Source: Neonectria sp. B-13
Taxonomy: Eukaryota; Ascomycota; Sordariomycetes; Hypocreales; Nectriaceae
DNA length: 64,000 nt
Reading direction: 5' to 3'
NCBI GenBank assembly: GCA_002682825.1
Contig: NOKP01000011.1
Span: 1,116,420-1,180,419 of the forward strand
Part shown: positions 1-11,925 of the stretch, piece by piece
Layout: every line of letters starts with the position of its first letter
Position numbering within the stretch: the first letter of the stretch is position 1
Position numbers and translations under genes: made by a program
Notes under the pieces: model-generated
What the model saw: the letters and a program-made list of their open reading frames with translations, nothing else
Told to the model about the DNA's origin: nothing
Databases searched by the model: none

Positions 1-960
1 TGGTTGAGACGTCGGAGCTTTGGCTGTGGCGCTGGCGTCTCAGGGCTAGAAGGGGAGAGGTTGGGATGAATACGGTAGGGCTTGAGAAGAGCTATAATTA
101 ACTGAATCGAATTGAGTTGCGGAGAAGATGCTGTTTTTTTATCGTCCCGATTGGTCATACTTTAATCGCCGATTGTGATCTTTAGGTAGAAATATGGTTA
201 TAGTGCCAAGTTTATGGAGTTGCCCTGCGCCTCCAACTCCATGGCTCAAAACCACTTGGCGACCACTCCACAAACCATCAATAGGCGCACACATATCAAA
301 TACCTCACGCAAAAAACCGATTCGGTAAACAGCCAAGAACCGGTACGGAATAAGAACAAGCTTTCCAAGTTCAGGGTGACATCGGGGGCCTATCTCCATC
401 CACAACCCTTGACGGCAGCCGTTTCAGAACGAGCGCTACTGCTTGCTGATCAAGCACTCAAAGAAACGAACATGGGAAACCGAACGGACGGAAAGGAGCC
501 CCGATACAGGTTTCTCGACTCCCACGGTTTCGACCTGCTGCTGATCTGGGAGTCATGATTCGCTCGCCGATTGGGATCGGGACAGTTGCCTATCTGAGGT
601 GGATGAGCAGTCTGAGGGATGCTGGGTGCAGGATGCTGTACGAAGGAGTCGATGGCATCACCACGTGGGATAGAAGGACACGCCTGTAAAGGCTGCTCTG
701 GACTGGATCACACATGTCCGAGGTAACCAACGCGCACATCTGAATATGTTGTCGAGCACTCTCCCCTGGGGTTTCCCCAGTGTCTATTCGCATCTATGAC
801 AAACTACCAGAATGTCTTTATCTTCCCATCTACGTAGCCGTCGAGGTATCATGATCCCCATGCTCCCAAATCGTGCTTTTTGACCCCCGTTCCGTCTCAA
901 CTGGCCGAAGCAAATAACATCATTAACATCTCAAATCGCCAACAACCCTTTTTCTATATG
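1..960. other. Intergenic left edge, no gene seen
   Basis: No supported gene. The open frames here are short, lack conserved motifs and are not joined by convincing splice sites. The part next to position 961 would hold the 3' flank of the minus-strand ferredoxin-like gene. Confidence 0.5.
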
Positions 961-2218
961 CTACCAGCTCATCACGCCCCTGCCCCTGTCGAAGCCTCCT
1001 CTCAGTTGGGTCTCGGGCTTGACGACCTTTCCTCGCAGGATCGTGTATCGAACCAGGTTCTCGCAGTCCGCAGGCATCACCCGCCCCAGCCAGATGCACT
1101 GCGCTGCACCGCCGTCGCCCACGGCGTCCTTGGCCGCTTGCTTCGCTTCTCCGTTGGTGCCGTTGGCTTCTTTCTCTGTCCCGTTTGTACCATTGCTTGC
1201 CTTCTCTTCCCCGTTAGTCTGCTGCTTGGCCTCGGCCTCATCGTCCAGCCCGAACGCATTCGGCCGCCGATACACCATGACGTTCGCCGAGTACTTGTGG
1301 CCGCCGACATGACTGATGAAGTAGATTCCCACGCCGCCGGGCCGCTCGTCGTGCAAGTCCCGATACAGACCCAAGGGCCGCAGATGGCGCTCCAGCTCCT
1401 TGCGCAGCAGCGGGGCGCTCTGGCCGCAGCGGGCATCACGGGTGCGCTGGCTGCACATGAGGATGACGACGCGGTGCGGGCAGTCGGTCGTGGTCAGCGC
1501 GGGCACGGCGGCCGGGTCCGGGGACGGCAGCGACGCCGGCACGGAGAAGGGCGTCATGGGCGACGTGCTGGTGGGCGCGAGCGAGACGACGTCGGCGATG
1601 AGCTGCGGCACGTTGAGAGGATGCACGTTGTGGATCATCGTGAAGGCCGGGAGGAGCAGCGCCGTGGTGGGCTCGGAGTAGTCGTGGGTGTCGTGGGGGG
1701 TGGGCATGTTGGAGGCGGAGAGCTTCATGTTCTGGGATTTGTTTTTGTTAGTTATTTGGTCTGCCAGTTCAATCGCCTCTTTCACGCGAACACAGAAAGA
1801 AACCCTCTTCCCCTGTGATGAGAGAAAGACTCACCCCGTTCGCAGGCTTCCCGGCCTTCTCAACAGCCTCCATGACACTCCCCTTCTCGTCCGCCACATC
1901 CCTCACCCAATCCGTCTTGCCGGTACCCACGAGCAGATGCGTGCTCCAGGCGTCGATATGGCCGTACAGCACATCTTCCGTTTCGATCTTGAAGTTGCGC
2001 GGGTACCGCACCGCGCAGCTGTCGCAGTCGTGCAGGCAGTCGTCGCCGTCCACGGCCGGGTCCGTCTTGGCGAACAGCTCCGTGACGGGCGGCGGCGGCG
2101 GGCCGGTCCTGCCCGTGCCGAGGACGGAGCTGACGAGCGACTTGATGGAGAGGGCCATCTTCTGCTTCACGGGCATGCGCGGGAGCGAATTGGGGGTGGT
2201 GGAGGAGGGAGAAGGCAT
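961..2218 (-). CDS. Apd1/Aim32-type thioredoxin-like [2Fe-2S] ferredoxin (sucrase/ferredoxin-like family)
   Basis: Two exons, 2218-1835 and 1731-961, separated by a 103-bp intron (1834-1732, GTGAGT donor, CTAAC branch point, CAG acceptor); the join is in phase 0 and gives 384 aa. The N-terminal half carries the family signature DCDSCAVRYP and a GKTDWVRDV stretch. The C-terminal half has C221-x8-C230 followed by H269-x3-H273 (HVGGHKY). This is the Cys2His2 ligand set known for the [2Fe-2S] cluster of yeast Apd1 and Aim32. Family members are redox proteins of cytosol or mitochondria linked to tolerance of oxidants and redox-cycling compounds. A low-complexity insert rich in NGTNG and EKEA motifs lies after the HxxxH motif. 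Methionines at residues 15 and 21 are alternative starts; no clear targeting peptide is visible. The family call is firm, the choice between Apd1 and Aim32 orthology is not. Confidence 0.88.
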
Positions 2219-3529
2219 CGTCGGTGGTCTCCGAGCGCGGCGGGGGATTGATCTACTTCGGTTACAGTGCCCGACTAAACTACATGCGCCACACCGGTCG
2301 TGGGCGAAAACCGGGACTCGGAGGGCCGCGAAACGAGCTTTCTATCCACCCAGCTTGGCGATCTTTTGGCTGGCGAACGGGCCGGCAATGAAGGGGGGCG
2401 GCGCGAGGTTCGGCTCGGCCGGTGGGATAGAGGCAAACTTGGCGGACGGGTGCTAAAGCGGGAGTGCGCCGGCAGGTGTGGATTGACCTTGGTGTCAGTG
2501 AAGGCCAAGAGGAGCAGAAGCAAAAGAAACAAGCCGTTGGACAATATCGGTGAGAGATCATTGAACCACTCTCCTAAGTAGTTGGCAGCGAAGGATTCAA
2601 ATAACATCCAGACCTATCGAACAAGCCGACCCCGAGTCTCGCTCTTTTGCCCTCCCGTCAACCACCACCTAGAGCTCTCCCGCAACACGCCGCGTATCTC
2701 CGAGCCCGAATGCCGCGTGCTGCAATCAACCCAAATTACTCCCGTCGCTTCACCGTCTATCTAACTAGCTGCCTGGGAACGAAGAGTTTATCAGATCCAT
2801 CCCAACCCTAATTTGGCCCCGCGCCCAATCTAATGCCGAGCCGCTGACGAATATGCACCTCCATGACGACTCCTCCGCCTCCGGCCCGGTGGAGCCAGCT
2901 CTCCCCGGCCTCTTTAGCGTTGGGCTGCGTTGAATGGCAGTTTTGTCCACTGTGTCGTTCCTCTCCCCCCGCTTTGGCTGTCCGTTGTGGCTAATGGGCG
3001 AGGCTTGCATTTGCATTTGTTCGTAATGACGAAGCGCTTGTAAATTGCTGCCTGCTCCATTGGGTAGTCCTGAGGGTGGGCTCGGAACTCCGACGGATCA
3101 TGGCCGCCGGTAGTTATTCGAGCGTTGCGTCGCCGCCGGGGTTCGGTGCGAATGACCCCGAGAACCCCGTTCAACACTTCGCGCTAGCACTCATTGCAAC
3201 AATTGAATACTTCGAATATAGTCCAGATCTATCATTTGTAAAATTATGCCACAAGTATGCCTGTCTACTTGTCCAACAACTGCCGTCTTAAGAACACACC
3301 ATGTCCTCAGAGCCACCTTAGAGATATAGATATCCCGGTCCAGCATGCTTTATAATACGATCCCCAAACAGACAAGGAGAAAAATAAACGACCAAGAGAC
3401 CCGCACCAATGTAGCGTATACATCCCTGATAGAAGAAATAGCGAAAGAACTTGCTCAATAGTACAAAAATCCATATACGTTGTTTGGTTGTTCCTCTGTT
3501 CTCCCCGCCATCGCCATCACCATCCTGCC
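2219..3529. other. Intergenic spacer
   Basis: Lies between two minus-strand genes: promoter of the ferredoxin-like gene on the left and 3' flank of the acyltransferase on the right. Small overlapping open frames are present but none has motifs or splice support. Confidence 0.5.
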
Positions 3530-5972
3530 TCAGGCATTCTTCTTCCTCGCTTCGTCGTATTCCTCCTCCTCCTCGCTGTCCTCCTGCTCCTCCTGCTCCT
3601 CCTCCTCTCCTTGCGTCTTGCGCCTTCGCGTCTTCATCGCCTCCCGAATCTTGCGGCTCGCCTCGTCGAATCCTCCCGCCGAGTCCAACGTCGTGAACCC
3701 GCTGAGCGGAAACGCGCCCGATCCGAAACCGCCTCCGCTGCTGCTCGATCGAGACCGGCTGCGTGCGCGGGACGGTGGTCGCGTCGAGAAGATTCCTACC
3801 CGGCCAATGTTGCTGAACGAGTCGTTGCGAGGCAGAGCCCGGCTGGATTGAGTGGTGCTCCGTCGGGACAGAGCCGGCGGTGTCTCCGCCCCGAGCCCGC
3901 TGCTCGACTGGTCGCTGTCTTGGCGCCGGTGCGCCTTTGGTGACGTCGGCTGCGAGCCACCCGTCTCCGTCTTAAGGAAGTCGGGCACCAAGCGCGCCTT
4001 GTCAAAGTCGTCGAACATCTCAGGGCCCAGCGTGTTGATCAGATCCGTTACCTGCGCACTCAGCTCCTCTCGCCTGACCCGTAGCGTGTGAATGTTGTAG
4101 CTCGACGATGGCTGCAGGCACAGCACCAGCGGCCGCAGGGACTTGAAGATGTCCATTCCTACCTCACCAAAACGCAGCGCCGCAAACGTGATGCCAATCA
4201 TGACCGGCCACACGGCAAAATACACGGCCCACAGGGGCACCCACTGGGGGACGTGGCCCCAGAACCGGTCTTGCCACACCTTGAGGACGAGGAGGATCGA
4301 GTAGAAGTGGTAGAGCGTGGGGGCCAGACCAATCGCAACTAGGATTTTCCAGGTTGCCATGACATCGCGACCCCGGATCTTAACGGTCGAGCCAGCCAGG
4401 GCGGTCTTGGCCTTCTGCCGGCTGATGATCTTGGTGGCAACGAAGACGGGTGAGAATAAGAGCAGTCCAGGCACCGTGCAGATGAAGAGGAAGAGGAGCT
4501 TGATGGAGCGGTACATGGCCAAGAGGATGACCTTAGCGATGGACATGCGGGCGTACTGCACTTGATGGTCCTTCAGATTGAGGTAGCGCAGTTGCGAATT
4601 GTACTCCTTGACTCCCTTAGACAGGGCCTTGATGCGCTCGTCGTCCTTGTACCGCTCGTAGCCCATGGATAGCCGTCGGTTAAGCTCCACCACGACGGGG
4701 AGTGGCAGCTTCTTGCCGGTGGGGTTGTAAAGACGCCGCGCGGCCTGGATCATCATGAGGTTGTCGTAGTTGGGGGCCGACACGGTAACGGAGTTGAGCG
4801 CCTGGTAGACTGTATCGAGGACCTGGCCGATGGCCTCGCGTCGCTGGTTGTTGCGGTACAGCTCGACGAGGTGTCGGGGAATCTCAAAGGGCGCGCCGAA
4901 CTCGACGACAGCGCGCGATCGGAACTTGTGGGCGTGGAAGTAGTTCATGCCCACAGGTACGATCTTGAGGCCGCAGTCGGGGTCCTCGGCGAGGGTGCCC
5001 AGAGCCATGATGGCGACACCAGCCTTGAGGGGGAGCAGCTCGGTGCGGTCGTGGCTACCGCCCTCGGGGAAGATGCCGACGCAGCCGCCATTACGCAGAC
5101 GGGAGAAGACAGCCTCGTAGACGTTGGTCTGGTCGATGTGAGGGGCCAGCTTGTACTTGGTGCCCTTGTAGTCGGGGGCTGGGCCCTTGAGGTCCTTGTT
5201 GGTGAAGTTTCCATCGTCGTCGATGTCGTCACGGCCCGTCAGCTGCTGTAAAGCAAGCTTGCCCTTGAAAGGACGCTTGACACGGATCTCCTCGGGGCCG
5301 AGGATCTGGGCGATGTCGACACTGGCACCCGTGGTCTTCTTGCCGGGGGGCAGGAAGAGCATGCCCTGAACCTGACCCTCGCCCTCGCCGAATTTGGTGC
5401 CGACGCCACGGACCAGGGTCGGGTCGTTGATGGGGTCGGGGAGGTAGATTAGGCCGGTGGCGGGTTTGGCCGCGTCCTGGGCGCGGCCAACGGGCACGGC
5501 GCCGACCTGGCGGGAGCCCCAGCCGATGAAGCCATGGACGGATTTCGCGGCGATGAGGAGAGAGACGCGGCGGTTGGCCTCGTTGCGGAGGGTGCGCTGG
5601 AGGATGAGGGCGTCGACGAACTGGAGGGCAAGCCAAAGCGGCAGACGTTAGCGCACAGGCACATGGGATCTCGGCGTGGTCTTTGACCTGGCACGGTATG
5701 ACATGTGAAAGCTGCGAGAAGGGGGGACTGACCTGATTGGCATGAGGCGCGGCAACGAAGAGCACAGGGCCGGTCTGGGGAACGCGCCAGGCGCCCCGGG
5801 GCATGACCTCGCGGAAGAAGGTGTCGACGATGTTGCCGACGCTGTAGAGGAACAGGTCGTACTTCCAGTTGACCATGGGGTAGAGCTCCTTGCGCGGGGC
5901 GACCTTGGAGACGGCCTTGGAGGTCCTCTTGGAGACGGCCTCGGACGGAGCCTCGTCCTTTGCGCCGGCCAT
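3530..5972 (-). CDS. SCT1: Glycerol-3-phosphate/dihydroxyacetone-phosphate O-acyltransferase (Sct1/Gpt2 type)
   Basis: Two exons, 5972-5733 and 5620-3530, with a 112-bp intron (5732-5621; GTCAGT donor, GCTAAC branch point, CAG acceptor), giving 776 aa. The enzyme performs the first acylation of glycerol-3-phosphate or DHAP in phospholipid and triacylglycerol synthesis at the ER or lipid droplet. The PlsC-type catalytic block I (PHANQFVD, H77 to D83) is assembled exactly across the splice junction, which supports the model. Block III (FPEGGSHDRTELLP) lies near residue 265. Three hydrophobic stretches follow at roughly residues 440-480, 505-530 and 540-565. The last 150 residues are Ser/Arg-rich and end in an acidic Glu-rich tail, typical of the long fungal GPATs and a likely phospho-regulatory region. 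Which of the two yeast paralogues is closer cannot be decided by eye. Confidence 0.92.
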
Positions 5973-7176
5973 GACGGGAGAGCGGGGGCGGGGAGACGCG
6001 GGGAGAGAGCGGACGATGATCGAGGAAGAGTGAAGCTATTCTCGAGAGCGTTGTGTTTGGTTTGCGCACGCGGCCAGGCGGCGATGGGCGATGGTGGTGC
6101 GAGCGTACCTAGGTGAGTAGGTAGGTGGTCGGGTCGAGGTGGGAGGACGGAGCGCACGGAGGTGACGGAAGACGGAAGACGGAGCACGCACGGAGTTTTT
6201 CTTGGGGGGGAAGATGGATGGAAAGCTGGGGCTGGGGCTAGGGGAGGAGGGGTAGCTACTGATCACTAGCAGGGGGGAAACAAACGGCCGAGCTAGGAAT
6301 GGCCTGTCTGACGGGAGCGATAGATGGATTGATTCTTCGATACTGGATGTTCAAGGCAGGCTGTACTTGATTAGGTTGGAATAGCTTCCCCGCCGCCAAC
6401 TCTCTCCCGTTGCCGTATCGCCGCGTACTTCACCACACAGTTCTCGGCTGCGCCAAACGCACCGCAACAGGAGACTCACCCCAAAGGGCCGAAAGATGTT
6501 AGTCGATCCCGGGGTGTTTTTGATTGGATTCTGTTCCGCTCCGGCATCTCGTAAACACAGGCCGGGGCCACCTCCGTCTCGTTGGTCAATGTTTCCCCGT
6601 CCCTTGCGAACCCATCACCCCACTACATCCGAGGGAGATGCTGCGAATACACGGATACAGCCGCCTAGCTTCCGTATTGGAACTCGCATGCAGGGTTGCC
6701 AAGCGCACTCGGTTCGGCCGAATGGTGCTGGATGGAGAAAACGGGTGACATTCCCTGCCCTTGCCTGGGAGTTTGGCGGCGTGTGACGCTTGGTTTACGC
6801 TGACGGACCAGACGGCGCCAAAGCTTCAATGGGACAAAAGCCTCTACTATAACCTCCCTGCCGCTGGGAAGCGTATGTACATATCAGCATGTTTCTTATC
6901 TCCCGTCTCTCACCCCTGTGTCTCTCAGTTGTGTCTCTCATCCATCCATCCATTCCTCTTCCTCTATCGCTCTCTTGTCTGTTGTTTGCGTCTCATGTCT
7001 GTCTATCTGTCTCACCTCCCTCCTCATCTCTTCACAATCTCCAACCCAATTTCCACTTCCACCCCTCCCATTCGCCACAAAGCCACCGCCCATCTTGCTA
7101 GCTGCATGGCTTTCGTTTCCCTCCCCACTGCATCTGCATCTGCACCTGCACTGCACGTCTCAACTGCACTCAAAAG
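5973..7176. other. Intergenic spacer with CT-rich tract
   Basis: The left part is the acyltransferase promoter (minus strand). From about 6890 to 7130 the plus strand is strongly pyrimidine-rich with short TCTCT, CATC and CTGCAT iterations, a composition typical of fungal core promoters and leaders just before a start codon. The tract leads into the tentative microgene at 7177. Confidence 0.45.
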
Positions 7177-7364
7177 ATGGGGAACCGAAAGCCCAAGGCT
7201 ACCAATCACTCCGTAGCTCACGTTCTCTGGTGGCACCCGATTGTAAGTCGCCTCCTCAACAAATGCACCCGCCCATCGTTTTGGCTTGACTCTTTGTCGC
7301 TTTCGGTTGAGTTATGCTGGGGTGACAGATGAGGGAATATTATCGGGCTGCGTCGCATCCGTGA
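7177..7364 (+). CDS. Possible spliced microprotein, 33 aa, function unknown
   Basis: Tentative. An ATG follows a CT-rich leader and opens 22 codons (7177-7242) that begin MGNRKPKATNHS and end LWWHPI at a consensus GTAAGT donor. An 86-bp intron (7243-7328, ending GGTGACAG) joins it in frame to 11 more codons (7329-7364), MREYYRAASHP, then TGA. The product would be basic and rich in His, Trp and Tyr, with no signal peptide or membrane segment. I do not recognise a family. Support is the good donor, an in-frame acceptor, the pyrimidine-rich leader and a position in an otherwise empty gap. Against it, so short a frame can arise by chance. Confidence 0.28.
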
Positions 7365-7779
7365 GCCGGGTTGTCCATCCGAGGATGGTGGATGGTGGAC
7401 GAATGGAACTCATGGGAATTACCTTGGCCAACCGGGTTCTCCACGACTCGATCAAGTAGGTCAACAGTTCCATTAATAGGTTGATCTCCATTAGACCGTT
7501 GGAAATGCCCTGTATTCTGGTCCGTATTCCATAGATACGCGTCCCTCTTCGTTGAACTCTGACGTCATCGTTACCATCATGACTTGTCATAGCAGCATCT
7601 ACGTAGTAGAATGGGAGCCACTACGTGAACTGGTATGCACACAGCACTGCACAAGAGCATCTGCCGCAGTAAACATCTTCATAATCGTTATGGAATATTC
7701 ATAGCTCATTCTCATCACTACTGGGATATCACAACATCGCTTCTCAACTAACAGACAGCCAACAATTATCGTATCATAC
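7365..7779. other. Short intergenic spacer
   Basis: 3' flank of the BRAP2-like gene. It contains no motif-bearing frame. Confidence 0.4.
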
Positions 7780-9928
7780 TCACTTCTTCCCCTTCCGTCG
7801 ACTCTTCTTCTCCGGCACACTCGCACTTCCGCCCTCGATCTCACCCTCGTCCACTTTGCCCTCCTCCTCCAACTCCTTGAGCTTTTCCTGCCCTGAGATG
7901 AACATACTGAGATCCCGGTTCATCTCTTTGAGCTCCGCGTTCTCCTCTCGCAGCTGCTCCACCTGCTTCGCTAGCGCCTCATGGTCCACGTTCAAATGCT
8001 CGATCCGCTTCATAAGCCCTTCGTTCAAACGCTTCTCCTCTTGTAGCGACTTGCCTAAGCTGCGAGCTAGGTTCTCGCTCTTGGTTGACTTGTTGCGTTC
8101 CCGCACAAGATCCCGCTCCAGCTGCGGGATTGTGTTGTTGAGAGTCTTGTACTTGTCCTCCAGTAGCGTCAGCTTCTCCACGACCGTCGACGCCTGTCCA
8201 GCTGCGTCCTCGGCCGCGGCAGACGCCTTTGAGGCTTTGTCCACGGCCTTCTTAATTAGCTCATCATAGTATATCCGCTGCGTCTCAAGCTGACTGGTAA
8301 TCAGGTGCGTATACTCCAAGCCGATGCTGTCCAATTTCGCCCGCGGTACCACATCCTCTTCTTGGTGATCATTGTGGCCGCTTCTGCCAGGAAGCTCGAC
8401 AACCTTACCATCGCCCTTATCGCGGATGAGTCGATGAACCCACATGTCCCCCGCATAATCCCACACGTGTTGTGTTTCCAACTCAAGGGAAAAGCTGTGT
8501 GCTGTTTCTTTCCAATGATCCTTTGCATGGCCACCTTTGTACCGGCCGCAACCAACGTAGCCACAGATCAGACAGATCCAAAGGTCATCCGCGCAATCGC
8601 AAACACTGCACAGGTTTGACACATGTGAGCCGAACGGTTGGTTGTAGGGATTCGATGGGTCGGACCCTGCTCCGGGCGAAGTGTTGGTAAAACGACAGAC
8701 TGGACACCCGGCACCTTTCCAATTCTGTAGACAGGTACAGTGGAATACGTGTGAGCATGGAATCGTCATGAGCCCGTTCGTCTCGTCCATGCGTTCCAGG
8801 CATACAGGGCAGGTTGGGAGCTCGACTAGATTCGGAGTAGGTGGGGGGAATGGCCGGAGACTGCTTGACATGCCGGCTGAAGAGGATAGCCCGGAGAGGC
8901 TGTGGCTTGGCTTCCTTGCGTTTGGTGTTTCGAAAGTGATACTCTTGACAAATACGACGTGGCATATTTGAGGCTGTCCTTTGGTCAGCAAATGCAGAGC
9001 TCGTTCCAGGAATTGCAGCGCTCACCTCCATTGTGTTGAAAACCTTTCCTTCAAATTCCCGCCGCCACGCTTTTGCTCGTTTACCGTCCCGGAACTTGAG
9101 CAAGACGAGGTATCTGTTCATCTTCGATGTCATGACCATCCTGCAGTGACTGATATCCTCTCTCCACTTCCCGCCCAGGAATCCCAAGAGATCTCCTGGA
9201 GACATGTACGCAGGTACAGCAGGAATACACAGAGTAGAGCAATCATCGTCGTTGGATTCTTCCGCTACTTCCTCTTGTTGTGCCACCATAGTCAGGCCTG
9301 GCGTTTCCTCAGCCTCCCGGTAGAAATGTACCACACCCCAACCGACCTCTGTATTCTTCGTTTCGAGCGGGAGGTATTTGGCTTTCGTCGCTGTGCCCGC
9401 GCCTCCGAATGTAGGCCCTAGACTTGGCGCAGCCAAGGGCCCCGTCCTGCTCGTCTCGCTAGCCATCGGATCGCCGGTGCGCAAGTCGAGCGTTTCGATG
9501 CTGACGCGCCCAAAGCGCCAGTCCTGAACCGCAGTCTGTGGTGATATCGCCGCGCTGGAAGACGGAGGCGGGAAACTGTTGTTTCTCTCTAGCCACTGCC
9601 GTTGCGATACTATTTCGCTCCTGCGCCCGGCTTCTTTAGAGGGTCTGCGCGGGGCTGCCCCGCAGTCTATCACGTTCGGGCTCGAAGACGAGCTTTGTGC
9701 GATCGCTGATGTAGATGTCAGATAGCTCTGCTGGAAGGTCAACGGGGCTGTGGGAACTAGGTGCGGTGTTCGTCGGTCGCGCGGTGGGTGGGAGGGAAAG
9801 TCGTCAAACACAGTGGCTCCGGAAGGCGGCAGCCAAATGTTGATGTCGGCTCTTGTCGATGTTCCGTCCGCAACTGGATTCGGGGTCGGATACAGCTCGA
9901 ACTTGAGGTGGTAGAAATAAGACGGCAT
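7780..9928 (-). CDS. ETP1: BRAP2/Etp1-type RING-H2 and UBP zinc-finger E3 ligase
   Basis: Two exons, 9928-9026 and 8973-7780, with a 52-bp intron (9025-8974, GTGAGC donor, GGACAG acceptor) joined in phase 0, giving 698 aa. The ATG at 9928 was chosen because MPSYFYHLKFELYP looks like the conserved family start; an in-frame ATG at 9991 would add 21 residues. Domain order is a variable, Ser-rich N-terminal part, then the BRAP2 RRM-like domain (ending near SITFE), a RING-H2 finger (CPVC, CSHVFHCTC, CPVC; from about residue 356), a ZnF-UBP ubiquitin-binding finger (about 410-485, CSVC, LICGYVGCGRY, GGHAKDHW) and a long C-terminal coiled coil with a Lys/Arg-rich end. Yeast Etp1 acts in ethanol tolerance and protein turnover, and human BRAP2 in Ras/MAPK signalling. 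The RING-H2/ZnF-UBP/coiled-coil set identifies the family clearly. Confidence 0.93.
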
Positions 9929-10561
9929 AGCCTGGTGCCCGGGGCGATAAGGATAAGGTCGTCTCGGTAGCTCGTCAGTCGATCCTCTCAACCAGACTGG
10001 AGGCGAAGAGCTCCGTTCCGCGTCGCTCGGGGGGCGAATAGTTTAGAAAGCAATGTCATGTAGGGTTATTAAGGCGGGAAAAAGAGATATATATGGCAAA
10101 ACTGGAGCGTGTGGCCGTTTAAGCTCATCATCTCCCAAGGAGAAATGGAAGTCAGAGTTTTGAGGGGGGGTTTAGAAGGAAATGTTCTTGAATTTGCAAG
10201 ACGACCCTTATGAACCTGCGACTACGTGCGTGGATATTTTGCCCCACCATGTCATGGCCCTGAGGCAGAAGCGGGCCATGACCCACGGGATAGCGCCACC
10301 GAGCCCCTCCTTATCCACCATCCCCACCGACTCCACTCATCATGAATCACGTCGCAAGATGCAGAGGGAACGAACAGTCATCTAGACATCAATAGAGTCT
10401 GTATTGAGGCACCGCTGGTTGGCAGCACACAAAACTATTGTACTAGTTGGATATATCAATCATGTCAGGCCAAAGGCCCGAGTCCAAATCCTATGTAAAC
10501 CGAAAACGCCGTCCTGCCAGTCGTGCCAGCGTCATTAACCGTAACCACCCTATTGGGTCGC
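9929..10561. other. Intergenic spacer
   Basis: Promoter side of the BRAP2-like gene plus the 3' flank of polyubiquitin. No supported frame. Confidence 0.4.
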
Positions 10562-11745
<1,184 letters not shown>

Positions 11746-11891
11746 TTAAGTAGGAGAGGCGAGGAAGGCAGGCAGGCAGGTGGGAGGCAGGAGGCGGGGG
11801 CGCAGTTGGCCGGATTACGATTACGCCTACGACTGCGACAAGGCATGAGCGAGCACGGGCGCAGGGATTCTGGCGAGTGATTCACCACACA

Positions 11892-11925
11892 CCAATAGCG
11901 GGCACGCCACGGGAAGGCTCCAGAA
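11892..11925 (-). promoter_or_regulatory. CCAAT box and heat-shock-element-like site upstream of polyubiquitin
   Basis: About 300-330 bp upstream of the polyubiquitin ATG. Positions 11913-11925 read GAAggCTCcaGAA, which matches the three-unit HSE pattern GAAnnTTCnnGAA with one mismatch, and CCAAT occurs at 11892-11896. UBI4-class genes are classic Hsf1 targets, so the site is plausible; binding is inferred. Confidence 0.4.

Noticed and set aside
880..1818. 312-codon plus-strand frame
   Set aside because: Antisense shadow of the ferredoxin-like exons; composition is Arg/Gly/His-biased without motifs.
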